DNA of 64,000 bases, taken from assembly GCA_034401135.1 (NCBI GenBank), contig JAWZSP010000003.1, forward strand, positions 186,001 to 250,000. The letters are read 5' to 3'. Origin of the DNA: Volutella citrinella. Lineage: Eukaryota > Ascomycota > Sordariomycetes > Hypocreales > Nectriaceae. Below, piece after piece: positions 10,782 through 22,798 of this stretch (within the stretch, counting starts at the first letter, position 1; each line of letters begins with the position of its first letter). The translations under genes and the position numbers were made by a program. The notes beneath the pieces are model-generated. The model was not told the origin of the DNA. It saw only the letters and a program-made list of their open reading frames with translations, and did no database searches.

Positions 10782-13223
10782 GGGGTTGGTTTGTTAGTAT
10801 CGATGAGTGTCTTGGCTCCTGTATGCAAACATGTTAGTAGGACATCTTAAATGAAAACCTGTGATTAGTGGGATCAGCTAGTACCAACTCACGCATCCCC
10901 AGCAATTAAAACCCAGATACTTGCGTGGCTTCTATCTCAGACTAAAATCATAGGAAAAAGACAGGAATTTGCTTTGGGTGAAATAAAGAAAGTCTGTCGA
11001 GCGTGGAGCAGTGTGTTCGAACCGGGGCTGGGTAGACAAGGGCCGTAGATAGCTGTTGTTGCCTGCCCGGACGACGAGGGACAGGAAGTCAACTAAAACT
11101 TGGGAGAGAGGAGCGGTGAGACAGAATGTCAATTTGGGCTACTCGTGTTTCGTAGAATAAGATGGCGAAACTCCGAATACAGACAAATCGCGCAGTGAAG
11201 CGGAGGAGAGCGGGACACGACTAGGTACTATTCGTCCACCAGTACCTCGCAATAAGCCAAGAAAAGGTAAACACCGAGGTTTTACACAGCCTAATGGGCT
11301 CGGTTGATTCAAACATCACCGCTTCGCGCGTCTAGCAATACAAGATTACGCGCAGTGGGTAGGTCACCGCAGGTGTGCCTCCCGGTGGCCCCCACGACGC
11401 AAGTTTGTTTGGTCACGACAGCAACGACTCGTTCACCTTCTCAATTGGTAGTTACTAGTAAAAGATGTTTTCACACAAAAGGGACAGTAGTCTTCGGCTC
11501 AGGCTACTAGTAAGTTGCTGCAATGTCAAGACACGCTCCTCGTAAGTATAGGCTGCGGAGCCAGATAATTTGAGGCCAACGAGGCCAGAACAAAACAGTA
11601 AGTTCCAGGCTTAGTTTTCGGGACACTCAGCTTGTGCCACAATGATGCATGCTGCTATCGAGCTGCACGCGCCGTCTGTCAAGTCGCCGAGTTTGTACAG
11701 TCATGCAACCCCGACATGTCACACTCGGGTTCCTGGCAGTCGCTACCAGCGGGACGGTCGTCGGTAGCCTGGGAGAGTTGTAGTCGGCAGATTTATTGCA
11801 GGCTTATATTGCAGCAAGACTGGGGGTTCACGTCGGCTTCTTGGTGTTGAGTCAAGGAACAGACAAGCGGAAGTGCGTCGACATCTCAGCCACATTTGCA
11901 TTCCACCCCGACAGGAAGTACGCATGAACTGGACAGCCTGCAAATATCTTGATTTCACGTTTGTGTTTGTCATTTCCGCCCGGCCGTGAACCCAAGCACA
12001 CGTCGACAGCGTGTCCCCCACAATCCGTTGATGCATCCACTGCCCGACTGCGCCAAGCAATCTGGGGGCTGAGAGTTCGGTAAACATATTGATGACGATG
12101 ATATAGTAAACCCGAGGTACTGTACGGCGCTGTCTCCACCTATATTAAGGGGTAAGCTATTGGCAGAGTTGCGCGTCCAATAAAAAACTGTGAGTGCGGC
12201 ATGCCTATGCGGCGCAGTCGAGAGATCAAGCGCTGATTGATATCACATCCCACATAATTCAAGACCCATCATTCGCTAGACAGTCCAGTTGACTTGGCTC
12301 GTAGCATATGACAGAAAACGACTCGTCAAGCACGACATCGATATGCAAGAGTGTCACACCATTTATCCGCGTTTTGGGCACGTCGCTGTCATCAGCACTG
12401 CCCGTTGATGCAGCTTCTTCTGCAGAGATGACTCGGCCACGATGACCAAGCTGTGCACCAGCGACTTTGAACTGAAGTTTGGCGCACGGGGTTGTGGGGT
12501 AGACTTGCAACGCCCGACGCCACGCGACAGTCTACCATGCACGCCATAGATGGGTGGGATTGGCAATTTCGCTGGGTATTGAGATGGGGGGATGCGAGTA
12601 ATATCCGGCTATAGCATTGACGGGATGCCTAGGTCGGGGGCATCCGGAATAACCCAGGACGGAGTGCTGGCCGGGGTGTATCATTGGCTGCAACATCCTT
12701 GATGGTCGAGTTCCCGTGCCCCCCACTACGGACAGCCGCCCGAACAAGACGTCCAGGGGCAGGGTCAGCTTGGATGCATCGGTCCCTTTCCGTCAACCCC
12801 TCCGTCCATGGGGTAGCACTGCATCCAGGACGTTGCCGTTGCAAGTAGGTGGCCAAGCCAACGTGACAACCCTCTCGGCGCGTCACTACCCCGTTGTGCC
12901 TCAATACATCGACGAGAAAGGCAAATTAAGCTTGCCCCGCACGGCTCAGTCGGCTCAGTTAAGCTTGTAATACTTGATGATGTGAGATGTGGACAAATCA
13001 ACGAAAGCCCGCAGCGGCTCAGCTCGCAACCCCCCTTCGCTGAGCTGGCAGAATTGAATTCGGGATCAGCCTTTAAGCGAGTCCTGCAAGCGACAACTCG
13101 GTTGGATAATGCAGAGCAATTATGTAACAGATACTCCAGCGGTTGACCGGCCGGCTGTTGAGAGACAGGCGGGGTGGCTTTCGACACCCTCGTCTGCGTT
13201 TCATCTGCCGTCAAACAGCCCAA

Positions 13224-13248
13224 CGCTTAGCGCAAGACACGCTAAGCG
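13224..13248. repeat. 9-bp perfect inverted repeat
   Basis: CGCTTAGCG and CGCTAAGCG are exact reverse complements separated by the 7-nt loop CAAGACA. It lies in the middle of the gene-free interval. It could be a dimeric regulator site or a hairpin; no flanking T-run marks a terminator. Confidence 0.6.
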
Positions 13249-14365
13249 CGACTGCTATTTCGAACTTGCTCTAGGTGTTTTGGTTTGCGATACACTATAG
13301 GCTCGACTGGCGGGCGATGGTGATATCTTAGCAAGATACTGTTCATCTCAACATGTTGCTGGTATGAAACCTGTATTCCAGAGGCAATGACACATGATGT
13401 GCATGTTATGTAGCAAATAATCCGTGTTTTGCAGCGCAATTTACGACAAATTGATTCTTCATGCAATGCAAACAGTGGCTTGACGAGGCAGACTCAACTG
13501 GAGTTCGGATTGTGCCCAAACACACCATCTTGGAGGCATATAGCCGACTCTCCTCGGTAATGCATTCCGCATTTACGCTGGCCTGCATCTTACCAACTTG
13601 TTTTGTGAGAATTGGCCTCGGGAATTCTGCAATCAGGACTGGGCTAGGACAAACCTGTCGCCATCAAACCGAAACGAACTGAGAAATGCGTATTCTGTGA
13701 TTACTCTCACATGTCACAGCTAAGCGCTGGGCAATGGAGGGGCATCCTCGGCAGCAAGTCATGTAGAATATGAGCGGGGGAGGTGCATTATGGACCAGGT
13801 CACCACTCGAAAACAAGTTCGCATCCACTGCCGCGCTGCTGGGGGGCCGCAGAAGACCATCTAGATCATCCGACCCCTGTTGCAGGCCTGAGTGCCCGAT
13901 TTCCCCGTGGGGAAACGGCCCTTCGATGTGGCGGCAGGGTTGCAGCCGTCCCGCTGCTGCTACCCCGCAAGCCAGGACCCATCTGGGCCAGTTGCCGGCA
14001 AAGTTGGGCTGCCAATGTCCCAACTGGGCCATCATGTCGCCGGCAGGGACTCCTTAGGTGTGGGTGGGCGGCCCCCGGTCTAGCAATAGCAAGCAGGCTA
14101 TATGACGTGACGAACCAAACGGCGTAGGCACCACACAAGGGTTCTCTCAGCACGCGTGACCCCGGCGGGACCAAAGGGTTACGACGTGACGGGTGCGACT
14201 CGGTGATTCCTCGTCCTATAGGCCGTGGTGGTATGCTCAAGATGCCGGGGGCATGGAGCATTGAGGTTCGTCTCCGTCGTCCAACTTACCGGAAGTAGGC
14301 CAACAACCAGGAAAGGCAACAATCAGGCCCATGACTTGACTGAGCGGCACAGGACCATGTAAACG

Positions 14366-14373
14366 ATAAATAG
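14366..14373 (+). promoter_or_regulatory. TATA-like element of the HsbA gene
   Basis: ATAAATAG, about 110 bp before the ATG at 14484. The leader between them is C-rich and T-poor toward the start codon (CACGTCCACCATC), as in highly expressed fungal genes. Assignment is positional. Confidence 0.45.
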
Positions 14374-14483
14374 GACTCAAACTCCCCATCCAAACTTCAT
14401 CTCACCACTCCTCAACAGCATCCGAGAACCTCATCCACAAGTCCAAAGCAAACCTTTCAGAACCCCAGTTCACGTCCACCATC

Positions 14484-15157
14484 ATGTTCTTCAACAAGAT
14501 CTTCTCCCTCGGCCTCGCCGCCCTGGCCATCGCCTCGCCCACTGTCCAGGCCCGCGAGAACAGCATCGAGAAGCGCGACTTTAACGCCGTCAAGGCCGAT
14601 TTTGCTGCCGTCGACACCCGCGTCACCTCGGTCAACGCCAAGATCCTGGTCTACACCGGAACCCTCCTCCAGCAGCTTGCCCTGTACCAGGACTTCAACC
14701 TCCTTGCCGGTCTCGCTGATACCACCCTTGCCGATGTCCAGGCCCACGGCGCCTTCAACACCGCCCAGTCGGCTGAGCTCGCCACCATTGGAGACACCAG
14801 CGTCACTAAGCTCGAGACCCTCCTGGCCAACACTCTTGTCAAGGCAAGCATCGCATCCCCATCATAGCGCCTACACGGACATGTTCAGAGTCTAACACCT
14901 GCCGCAGGTCCCTCTTCTGAAGCAGAGCACCTACTTCCCCCTTGTCAAGAACCTCCTCAACTCGCTCAAGGTCAAGGTCGACACCCTCTTCGACACTCTC
15001 CGCGCCAACTGTTAGTATTTTCTCCCTGATTGATTCAATTTCATGACATACTGACGTCAAAACAGCCGATGTTGCCTACCGCCCTCAGCTCGAGGCTCTC
15101 CAGGCCCGCATCAACGTCGGCTACCAGGCCCTCCTCGACGCCGTCAACGCTCCCTAA
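14484..15157 (+). CDS. HsbA-type hydrophobic surface-binding / cell-wall mannoprotein
   Basis: Three exons: 14484-14843, 14908-15010, 15066-15157; 184 residues, the usual HsbA length. A signal peptide (about 1-22) ends in VQA, followed by SIEKR at about 27-31, a KEX2-like site. The mature protein is almost entirely amphipathic helix with regularly spaced hydrophobics and no cysteine, which is the hallmark of the HsbA (PF12296) family. Family members bind hydrophobic surfaces or act as cell-wall mannoproteins. The first intron starts GCAAGC, a GC donor; using the nearby GTCAAG instead would drop residues and has poor consensus. Codon use is strongly C-ending (GCC, CTC, AAC, AAG), unlike the neighbouring secreted gene, suggesting high expression. 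Recognised from pattern, not from a search. Confidence 0.8.
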
Positions 15158-15633
15158 GTTTCAGGCTTTTTGTGATGAATTGGGCAATGCTTGGGGCCGC
15201 CATTATCAAGTGACTGCCTACCAGGGTCTGCCGAAGCTCCAATAAGCGCCACACAGCCAACGCCTAAGTCGGGGTATTGTAACGGCAGAAGTCTATGGTT
15301 CTCGGATGCCTGTCGATATTCAAGTAGCTACAATACATCGTATTCGAAACTCTATCGCCCTTGATAAATGTGACAAACATAATGGGAATCTTCCCGAAGG
15401 ATTGAAATTACGAGCAGCTTTCCACAAGGCCTTTGAAGCATTTTCCATCATAATGATATTTCGATAAGAGGGATCTTGGTGGTCCTAGATTCAAGCATCA
15501 CCAGTTGTGCTAGGGGATTTCTGTAATTTGTACGTGTTCCGCTGCCAAAACTATTTACTACTGCCATCCAGTCGCTTGGAAGCATTGCCTGAGGTAGAGG
15601 GAGCGACTGGTGGTGTCTACAGACATGGAAGTT
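15158..15633. other. Convergent intergenic region
   Basis: 476 bp between the 3' ends of the HsbA gene and the transporter gene. It is AT-rich in the middle and has no supported gene or terminator-like hairpin that I can see. Confidence 0.5.
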
Positions 15634-17469
15634 CTAGGCCTTGCTCTCCTGCTGCTGAGCGCGTCGCTCCTTTTGCATCTGCTTGGATAGCTTCACGTTG
15701 AAGCCACCGTCGAACACTGCGCGGACATCCTCAAGAGGAAGACCCTTGACCTCGGGGAAGAAGAACAGGACAAACAGCCAGCCGAAGAAACAGATAGCAG
15801 CGTAGAAACCAAAGGCGCCACTAGGGGTCAGGCCCTTCATCATGGACAGGAAGGTCGAGGCAATAATGATGTTGCAGCCCCAGCAAGTGACGGTGTTCAT
15901 CATGGTTCCCAATGCACGGACTTCAAGGGGGAGGAACTCAGTGCCGATCCAAGCAATCGTGGCCACGCCAGAAGAGAAGCAGGCAACGTAGAAGATGATG
16001 GTGATGAGGACGAGGATTCCCGGCCATCCCACAACCTTGGTCTCCAACACCAGGTCCTTAGAAATGGGGATGTAGTGGAATGCTACAGCGGCGAGGATCA
16101 TGCACATGGACTGCATATCGCGATTAGTCGCCGTCTTCCAAATAAATAGATTCGTACTCACCATTCCAAAAACCGTAACGAGCAGAATGATGCGACGGCC
16201 AAGCTTATCAACCAGGAACAAGTTGACCCACGCAAAGACAAAGTTTGTGGCGCCAACAACAATGGCAACGGCCGTAGGTTTGTCGAATCCAACGAGGCCG
16301 AAGAGAATGGCCGAGTAGTACATGAGAGTGTTGAATCCTCCAAGCTGAGAGACTGGACAACTGTTAGCACGGCGGTTGCATCGGAGACTGGAGAGAGACA
16401 GTGGCACTTACTGGCCATGACGGCGCATGCAACAGTGAGAGCGCGCAGGTTGGAGGCGACGCAGTGCAGCTGCTTGAACTGTTGCCAGAGAGACTTGCTG
16501 GAGACTTGGGATTCGGTTTCGATAGAGTGCACGAGAGTAGCCATCTTGGCATCAATCTGCTCTGGGGTGGCATTGGAGTAGACCTTGATGACGGCCTTCT
16601 TAGCTTCCTCGAGTTTGCCGTGAGCGATCAGCTGTCGAGGGGATTCGGGGCACAGAGGGAGGAGGCAGCCCAGGATAATGGGAGGGATGCCGCCAATGGC
16701 CACCATCCATCGCCAGCCGTGGGGAGCATTGGTGAGGGCGGCACCGAGGGCGTACGAAATGAGCTGGCCAAAGGTGACGCTCATGTTGTCAAAGGCAATC
16801 ATTCGACCGCGGTATCGAGCAGGGGCGAGTTCACCAATGTATAGGGGCTAGGTCATGTTAGTTCGATTCCGGTGCTACTCGCTCGCTTCCTCCAAATGCC
16901 TGGCAAGGGCACTCACAATGATCATGGCGGCTGAGCCGACGCCGAGTCCAACAACAAAACGACCAACAGACATCTGAGCAACGCTAAAGGCCGCGGCTTG
17001 GATAACTGATCCAACCAGGAAGAGAACGCATCCGATATAAATTCCCAGCTTTCGGCCAAACTTGTCCGCAGGAAGACCAGCGATGAGCGCGCCGATGAGC
17101 GCGCCGCCAGAGGTCAAGGAAGTGACGAGTTCTTGTTCCTTCGAGTCTAGGTGGTGGCCCAGGTCGTTTCCAATGGTGACCAAGACGGCAGAAATGACGC
17201 CTATACAACGGGAGAAGAAGTGTCAGCAGACAACAGTCGAACATAAAAGATGATGGCGGTTAATCCTTACCAGTATCGTAGCCGAAGAGAAAACCGCCCA
17301 TGGCGACGGTAAAGGTGATGAGCCAGACGGCCCTCGAAGGCTTGGTGTCCTCGATTGAGTCGTCAAACTCGGCAACGGTGCCACTAAACTCCTCGACATG
17401 CTCGCAGCTGTCGCTGGACTTGCCAAGGCGCTCCTCCTTGGAGGTTTCCTTGGAGCTGGTGTGCGCCAT
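15634..17469 (-). CDS. MFS sugar / myo-inositol transporter
   Basis: Five exons (17271-17469, 16917-17200, 16412-16847, 16162-16352, 15634-16110) give 528 residues with 12 predicted TM segments. The N-terminal tail of about 50 residues is hydrophilic. Family marks are GGFLFGYDTGVISA in TM1, SLTSGGALIGAL, ADKFGRK (loop 2-3), ELAPARYRGR, PESPRQL (loop 6-7), ISQLGGFNTLMYYS in TM7, VDKLGRR and PEVKGLPLEDV at the end. The HLDSKEQELVTSLTSGGA and FNTLMYYS blocks fit the ITR1/ITR2 myo-inositol branch of the sugar-porter family best. Proton symport at the plasma membrane is the known mode. The short acceptor choice in intron 3 (16353-16411) is needed to keep ISQLGG. It is divergent from a regulator-like gene at the edge of the P450 module. 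Confidence 0.92.
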
Positions 17470-18162
17470 ATTGGGAATACGAGGGAGAGAGGATGCTGAC
17501 TAGGGGCAGAGCGAGGCTGAATTGGAGAATACAATGCGCTTGAGGTGAGATGAAGCCCGGCTGATGATGGTGATGGCGAGTAGATGGTGTAGAGGAGGCA
17601 ATGGTCAATATATAGTCGCGAGACTCATGACGGATGACCACAGGCATGAGATGCTAATGTGGCGAGCTAGCCCATGCAAACCTTGTTCCCCGGTGGTCTG
17701 CTAGTCAGTTTCTTGACCTCTGAGGGCTTAGCCCGGGGTCACTGGGCTCATTTTCCGGGGGTGGAGTCAGTCTGGGGGAGGCGACGGCGGGCTGTGCGGG
17801 GTACATGGCGGGTGCGTCCTCAGCGGTTTTGCGCTGAATATTACTCGTTGCGATTCAAAAGGAAGACGTATCCGCCACTGAGACTGCCTGTGCGTTTCAC
17901 GTCACATCACCATCACCACCTTGTCCAGCAGAGTTGGCCAACCCACGCGCCGAGACAGCGATACCCTTGGCTTCCCCTCACAGTCACGTCGACCGGATCC
18001 GCTCCCCAGCTTGGCCCAGGCCAGGGACAAGGTCAAGGCTGGGCGGAACTGTGCATCGCAGAGGACGCCGACTCACCGAGAAACCAGCGAGTGGCCCTCT
18101 CTATCCATGGGTTGGCTGCCACCGGACTTCAAGGCGAGCCTCATCTTGATCTCTCTGTCGCA
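17470..18162. promoter_or_regulatory. Divergent promoter, transporter / TF-like gene
   Basis: 693 bp without a supported gene. On the minus strand TATATATT (17607-17614) lies 140 bp before the transporter ATG. A CATCAC-rich simple tract sits near 17907-17920. The plus-strand frame that enters the TF-like gene is open through most of this region (from about 17674) but has no zinc cluster and unlikely composition, so I treat it as non-coding. Confidence 0.45.
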
Positions 18163-19877
18163 ATGACGGCTTCGTTTAGCCTGGGCTGGTCGGGGCCATT
18201 GCCTTGTCTGCTTCCCGTGGAGAGTGACTCCATCCCCGAGGCAGACAATCAGAGGTATGTGATGCATCCTCTCCATGGACTCCTCACCGGGAATACTTGC
18301 AGACATCTCATCTCACCTTGAACCAAAACAGCCCACCCGACGCCGTTGCCTGCCCGCGACCCCCACCCACTGTCCAGTTTGGATTTGGAGTCCCCTTGAA
18401 CACTCGCAAGGAAGCTCACTTGTTTATGCACTACATCCAGAACCTGGGCTCCTGGGTAAGCTCTGCTCTCCGCGTTCCCCACACGCTCGCGCCTCCTCCT
18501 CTCAAGACGAGACATGATCACCCCATACTAACCACGTACTCCAACTGCCAGTTCGACACATGCGACCCCCTCCGTCATTTCAGCACCGAAGCCGCGAAGC
18601 GGGCCCATCATCTCCCCCTTCTGGCCTACTCCATCCTGGCCTATTCGTCGCGCCAGCTGAGCAGGAGTACGGGCCATGATGAAAGCCACAGCTCATACTA
18701 CAGCCATGCGCTGCGGATTCTCATTCCTATTTTCGACAACCCGAGCGAGGCCATGAATGAAAATGTCTTGGCTGCGCTAGTGATCTTGCGGTCATATGAA
18801 GAAATGTTTGGTATGGTCCCGGAGGGCCGCATCCGATGATTTCACGAAGGTGCTGACTACTGTAGAGGGCGATGTGAATACCCATCTCACCGGAAGCTCC
18901 AGACTGCTTAGTCCAGAGTCTCAGTTTGTCGACCGCGGTGGGTTTGGAGAAGCGGCCAGTTGGGTCGTGATCCGCCAAGACTTGTACGTCTGCTTGACCA
19001 AGTCGCTCCCTCTGCGCACAAACCTAGAGAGCTACAAGAACTCACGAGTGTTTTCTGACACGAGCGATCACTCATTGGCGAACCGAGCCGTCTACCTCTG
19101 CGGCCGTGTTGTGGCATATGCCATGGATCCTAGCTCGAATCTCGACCCAGGCCAGTGGGCAGAGCTAGATAGAGACACGAAGAACTGGCATGATACTACG
19201 CCGTGGAGGTGCATCTCATCCCAGGTACATGGTGAAGCAAAGTCGGCATTCCCAGCGCTTTGGATGCCAAGAATGGTCCAGGGTGGGTTGGTGAGTTGGT
19301 CGCATTTCAGTCCAGATACTGACTTCTCTATAGCACTTGGGTATCAGCATTATTATCTCGCAAGAATTATTCTCGACATATTCGACCCCAGACTATGGAA
19401 GCCCGGGTTCGACGCCTTCCGGTTCCGTGTCATCGCACAGGTAAGCGACTTGGAGACAAGCATGGATGACAGAGTGGACTAAAGTGCTACTAGGATCGAG
19501 CTCGCGATTCTCTCCGCATGGTCTTGGGGCTCGCCATCAGTAACCCCGGCGATGCGACAGTCAAGTTCACAGCCCATCACACGCTGCATGCTTGTAAGTA
19601 GCCGGCCCTTGTTGGTCTAGAGCGGAGCCGAGCTGACACAGACTAAACAGGCGGTTGGCTGCTTAATGACGAGCGCCAGCAGCGGGAGACGTTGGGGTTC
19701 CTCGAGGACATGACGGCTAGCATGGGGTGGCCCACGCAGGGCCTGTCAGAGAAGCTACGTCAGCAGTGGCAGATAGAGAAGAGTCCGGATCGACTAGCCG
19801 TTGCACCACATGAACATGGACATGGGCATGGGCTGGGGCTGGGGCATCGCCTGGGGTATGGGGATCCGGGGAACTGA
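18163..19877 (+). CDS. Fungal-specific transcription-factor-like protein without a zinc cluster
   Basis: Seven exons: 18163-18254, 18332-18455, 18552-18810, 18866-19282, 19334-19440, 19494-19593, 19651-19877; 441 residues. The body matches the Fungal_trans_2 (PF11951) type: PLNTRKEAHLFMHYIQNLGSW then FDTCDPLRHFSTE near the start, LGYQHYYLARIILDIFDP in the middle, and CGGWLLNDERQQRETLGFL with GWPT near the end. Intron 4 (19283-19333) was placed at GTGGGT because only this gives MVQALGYQHYYLA. Members normally begin with a Zn2Cys6 cluster; none is present in the modelled protein or in open frames for about 500 bp upstream. The tail is His/Gly rich (alternating HG and GLG). It may be a non-DNA-binding partner, a truncated regulator, or miss an unrecognised first exon. 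It lies between the inositol-type transporter and the P450 reductase. Confidence 0.78.
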
Positions 19878-20328
19878 CAAGCGCATAGTCGGGCCTAGCG
19901 GAGGAGTAATCATGAATCGTCAATGCATCTATGGTTTGAAAACATGCCCACAAGTCTCCACTCCTCCAAACCGGTGTGGGGAAGCCTGTTGCTGCTAGTG
20001 TCGGAATTTGTTGCCTCATGGACCAATGTAGCTCACTTCGCCGAAATATCCCACTGCTCCGGCGGCCGACCAGGGCCTATTCCGGCAGGCAGTCTGCAGG
20101 CCGTGTTTTTCCTAATTCATCTATTTGGGACATTCCACTATTTCCCAATCCATCGCCTCCCCGGCCTCTCCGCTACCCCAATCCACACACTCCACGGTAA
20201 TATGTCCGTCCCCAAGGCGTATAACTTGGGGTACCCCAGATTGACTACAGCTTGCCTGTCACTCGTCAAGCTGACAGCAAGGATTCTGCACTCCCTGTTC
20301 AAGCTGTACTTTAGCATTTCACTTCGCA
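19878..20328. promoter_or_regulatory. Upstream region of the P450 reductase gene
   Basis: 451 bp with no gene. It contains a perfect 12-bp palindrome TGGGGTACCCCA (20227-20238) about 90 bp before the ATG, and a CCGGCGGCCG cluster near 20058. The GGGG/CCCC halves resemble stress-response elements. CCCAATCC near 20144 is CCAAT-like. Confidence 0.4.
20227..20238. repeat. 12-bp perfect palindrome upstream of P450 reductase
   Basis: TGGGGTACCCCA reads the same on both strands and sits 91 bp before the start codon, where an upstream activating site would be expected. It could be bound by a dimeric regulator. Function is inference. Confidence 0.55.
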
Positions 20329-22490
20329 ATGGCAGCATACTACTCCAAGCAAGCCTATGTTGAGGGCATCACCCAGGTGCTGGGCCGCATGGCTCCCACC
20401 ACCTATCTTGACGCCGCAGCACTGGCCGCTGTTGGAATTGCCTCTGGCGCATACATGGTCATTGATCAGATCTGGGGCCGCCCTGATCCGTATGACTACA
20501 TCTGGTATGAACGACCGCAGCAGGCCGACGGGGCTACCCAGGCTGCGGCTACGACTCGCAACATTGCAGAGAGAATGGAAGAATTGGCAAGTCCCTCTTG
20601 TTCGATATTTTTTTGGATAAGTTCTAACATCTTGAACAGGGAAAGCAAGCTGTCGTCTTCTGGGGCTCGCAGTCTGGCACCGCCGAGGGATTCGCGAATC
20701 GCCTCGTTCGAGAACTTGGCCAGCGGTTCCATGTCAATGCTATGGCTGCCGATCTCTCCGACTTTGAACCCGAATCCATCAGCTTAATCCCCTCGTCCAA
20801 GATTGTCGTATTCATCCTCTCCACCTACGGAGAGGGCGATCCCAGCGACAACGCAACCCAGTTCTGGGAGTGGTCCAACAAGCTCAGAGAGACGCCGCTT
20901 CAGCAGCTCAAGTACGCTGCATTCGGTCTTGGCAACAGCAACTACCAGTATTATAACCGTGTCGTCGACGTGGTCCACCAGTCCTTGACAAAAGCTGGAG
21001 CATCGAGCCTGTTGCCCGTCGGTCGAGCCGACGATGCACAGGGCGCCACCGAGGAAGACTTTCTGTCTTGGAAGGACGAACTCTATGCTTTCTGCCGCAA
21101 GGAACTGAATTTGGAAGAGCAACCGCTCAAGTACGAGCCAACTCTCGAGGCCTTCCATGATGAGTCGCTCGACATTATTGATCTCTTCCATGGTGAACCT
21201 CACGCACACAAGATTGCCAGTGGCGAGACCTCAATCGGCTCTGTCAAGATTTCCCGTTCCTACGAGCTGTTCAATTCGCCCTCAAGAAACTGCCTTCACA
21301 TGGATGTTGATCTCACCGATCGACCAGAGTGGACGTACAAGACCGGCGACCACATTGCCATCTTCCCCATCAACCCCGACCAAGAGGTGGACCGCCTGCT
21401 CCGAGTCTTGGGTTTGTCGGAACGCCGAGATGTTCCTCTGACACTCAGGGCCCTCGATGATGCCGTTTCTATTCCTGTTCCCTCCCCGACGACAATCACT
21501 GCGCTCTTTCGCTACTACCTCGAAATCTGCGCGGCCGTCTCACGAGAGACTCTGTCCTGTTTGATCGAGTTTGCCCCCTCGCAAAAGGCCAAGGATCTGC
21601 TCTCCGAGCTCTACAAGTCCAAGGAAGCGTATGCTGCTTTCCTTGCCCGCGAGTACATCACTCTAGGCAGACTGCTCGAGTTGGCTGGCGGTGCGGATGT
21701 GTGGACGTCAGTACCACTCTCGTATCTGGTTGAGACGCTGCCTCGCACTCGACCTCGCTACTACTCCATCTCCTCCTCGAGTGTTCTGTCACCCCGTATC
21801 GCCGCCGTCACAGCCCTAGTCTCCAACTCAGAGCTGTCTGACAAGAAGTGCATTCCCGGCGTGACGACGAACTACTTGCTTGCTCTCTCCGACTCGATCA
21901 ACTCCAACGCACGCGCCCATCCACAGAGCCTGACTTATGAGCTCCAGGGGCCTTCTGAAGCTCTAGAGGGCGCCAAGATCTTTGCTCAGCTACGCCGATC
22001 GACATTCAAGCTCCCAGCACTGGCCTCTACCCCTCTAATTATGGCGGCGGCCGGCACTGGCATTGCCCCTTTCCGCGCGTTCATCGCCGAGCGCCTTCGA
22101 TTCAAGGGCATGGGCCGAAACATCGGTGACATGGTTCTCTTCTTCGGGTGTCGCCACGAGGACGAAGACTATATTTACCGCGAGGAGCTGGAGCAGATGC
22201 AAAAGGACTCCGAGGGCAAGCTGCAGATTGTGACTGCCTTCTCCCGTGTTGAGGGCCAGAAGAAGCTCTATGTGCAGGACAAGATGAAGGAGGCCGGCAG
22301 TGCCGTCTTGAGGCTCCTCGATGCCGATGCTACGCTGTACATTTGCGGCCGGGCAAGCATGGCCCGTGAGATTGGCAAGACTCTTAGTGGCATGATATCA
22401 GCTGAGAAGCAGTGGACTCGGGAGCAGGCGCAGGATTGGGCCTCGGGCATGAAGCGCGGTCGAAAGTGGCAGGAGGACGTCTGGGGTTAG
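20329..22490 (+). CDS. NADPH-cytochrome P450 reductase
   Basis: Two exons, 20329-20586 and 20640-22490, give 702 residues. It moves electrons from NADPH through FAD and FMN to P450s at the ER. A membrane anchor lies near residues 28-46. FMN site: SQSGTAE (96-102), STYGEGDPSDNA (about 147-158) and GLGNSNYQYYN. FAD site: RPRYYSISSSS (about 456-466). NADPH site: AAAGTGIAPFRAF (555-567) with GCRHEDEDYIY, and CGRASMA further on; the chain ends in Trp-Gly rather than the usual terminal Trp. The intron at RMEEL/GKQAV is in the position found in other fungal reductases but here has a GC donor (GCAAGT). The STYGEGDPSDN form and DLSDFEPESI differ from the housekeeping reductase I know from moulds, so this is probably a dedicated paralogue. 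It lies 3.1 kb from the P450 gene, with one regulator between. Confidence 0.94.
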
Positions 22491-22798
22491 AGGATAGGTG
22501 GGCTGATAGGGTCGGGTTGCTAGTCGGGGCGTTGGATGAGACATTTGTGTCAACAGCGTAGGATGCTGAGAGTTTCTTGTCAAATATAACCCAGCATCAT
22601 TCAATCCCTAGTTCGCATTGGGCTACGTCCTTGGAAAATCTTCAATTTAGTGATGTAAAATGAGCCATGGCCCAGTTGGTATTTTTACAAAGACGATATG
22701 ATATATTATTTGGGTGGCCAGTTCCATGCTTCTAATAAATGTTGTTGTCTGAATCAAATTAGAAATGGTCGCTTCTTCTCAACCAAACGAAGTAGAAC
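22491..22798. other. Convergent intergenic region
   Basis: 308 bp between two 3' ends, AT-rich (ATATATTATTTGG near 22700), consistent with two polyadenylation regions. No gene. Confidence 0.5.

Larger units (their letters stand above)
10782..14483. other. Large intergenic interval, no gene supported
   Basis: 3.7 kb. No open frame shows a domain, codon bias or plausible exon partners, and many overlapping frames begin with non-ATG codons. It holds one strong inverted repeat (see 13224-13248), a CT-rich leader before 14484 and a TATA-like site. I saw no transposase or reverse-transcriptase fragment, though heavily mutated remnants cannot be excluded by eye. Confidence 0.5.

Noticed and set aside
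10999..11040. tRNA-like TTCGAAC box near 11016
   Set aside because: Flanking bases cannot form the T-arm stem and no A-box or acceptor pairing is found at tRNA spacing.
13664..14261. Several overlapping 90-130 codon frames before the HsbA gene
   Set aside because: GC-rich chance frames on both strands, mostly with non-ATG starts and no similarity to known domains.
17674..18162. N-terminal extension of the TF-like protein
   Set aside because: The frame is open but begins with a non-conserved region of low-complexity residues and no zinc cluster, and it would place coding sequence in the divergent promoter.
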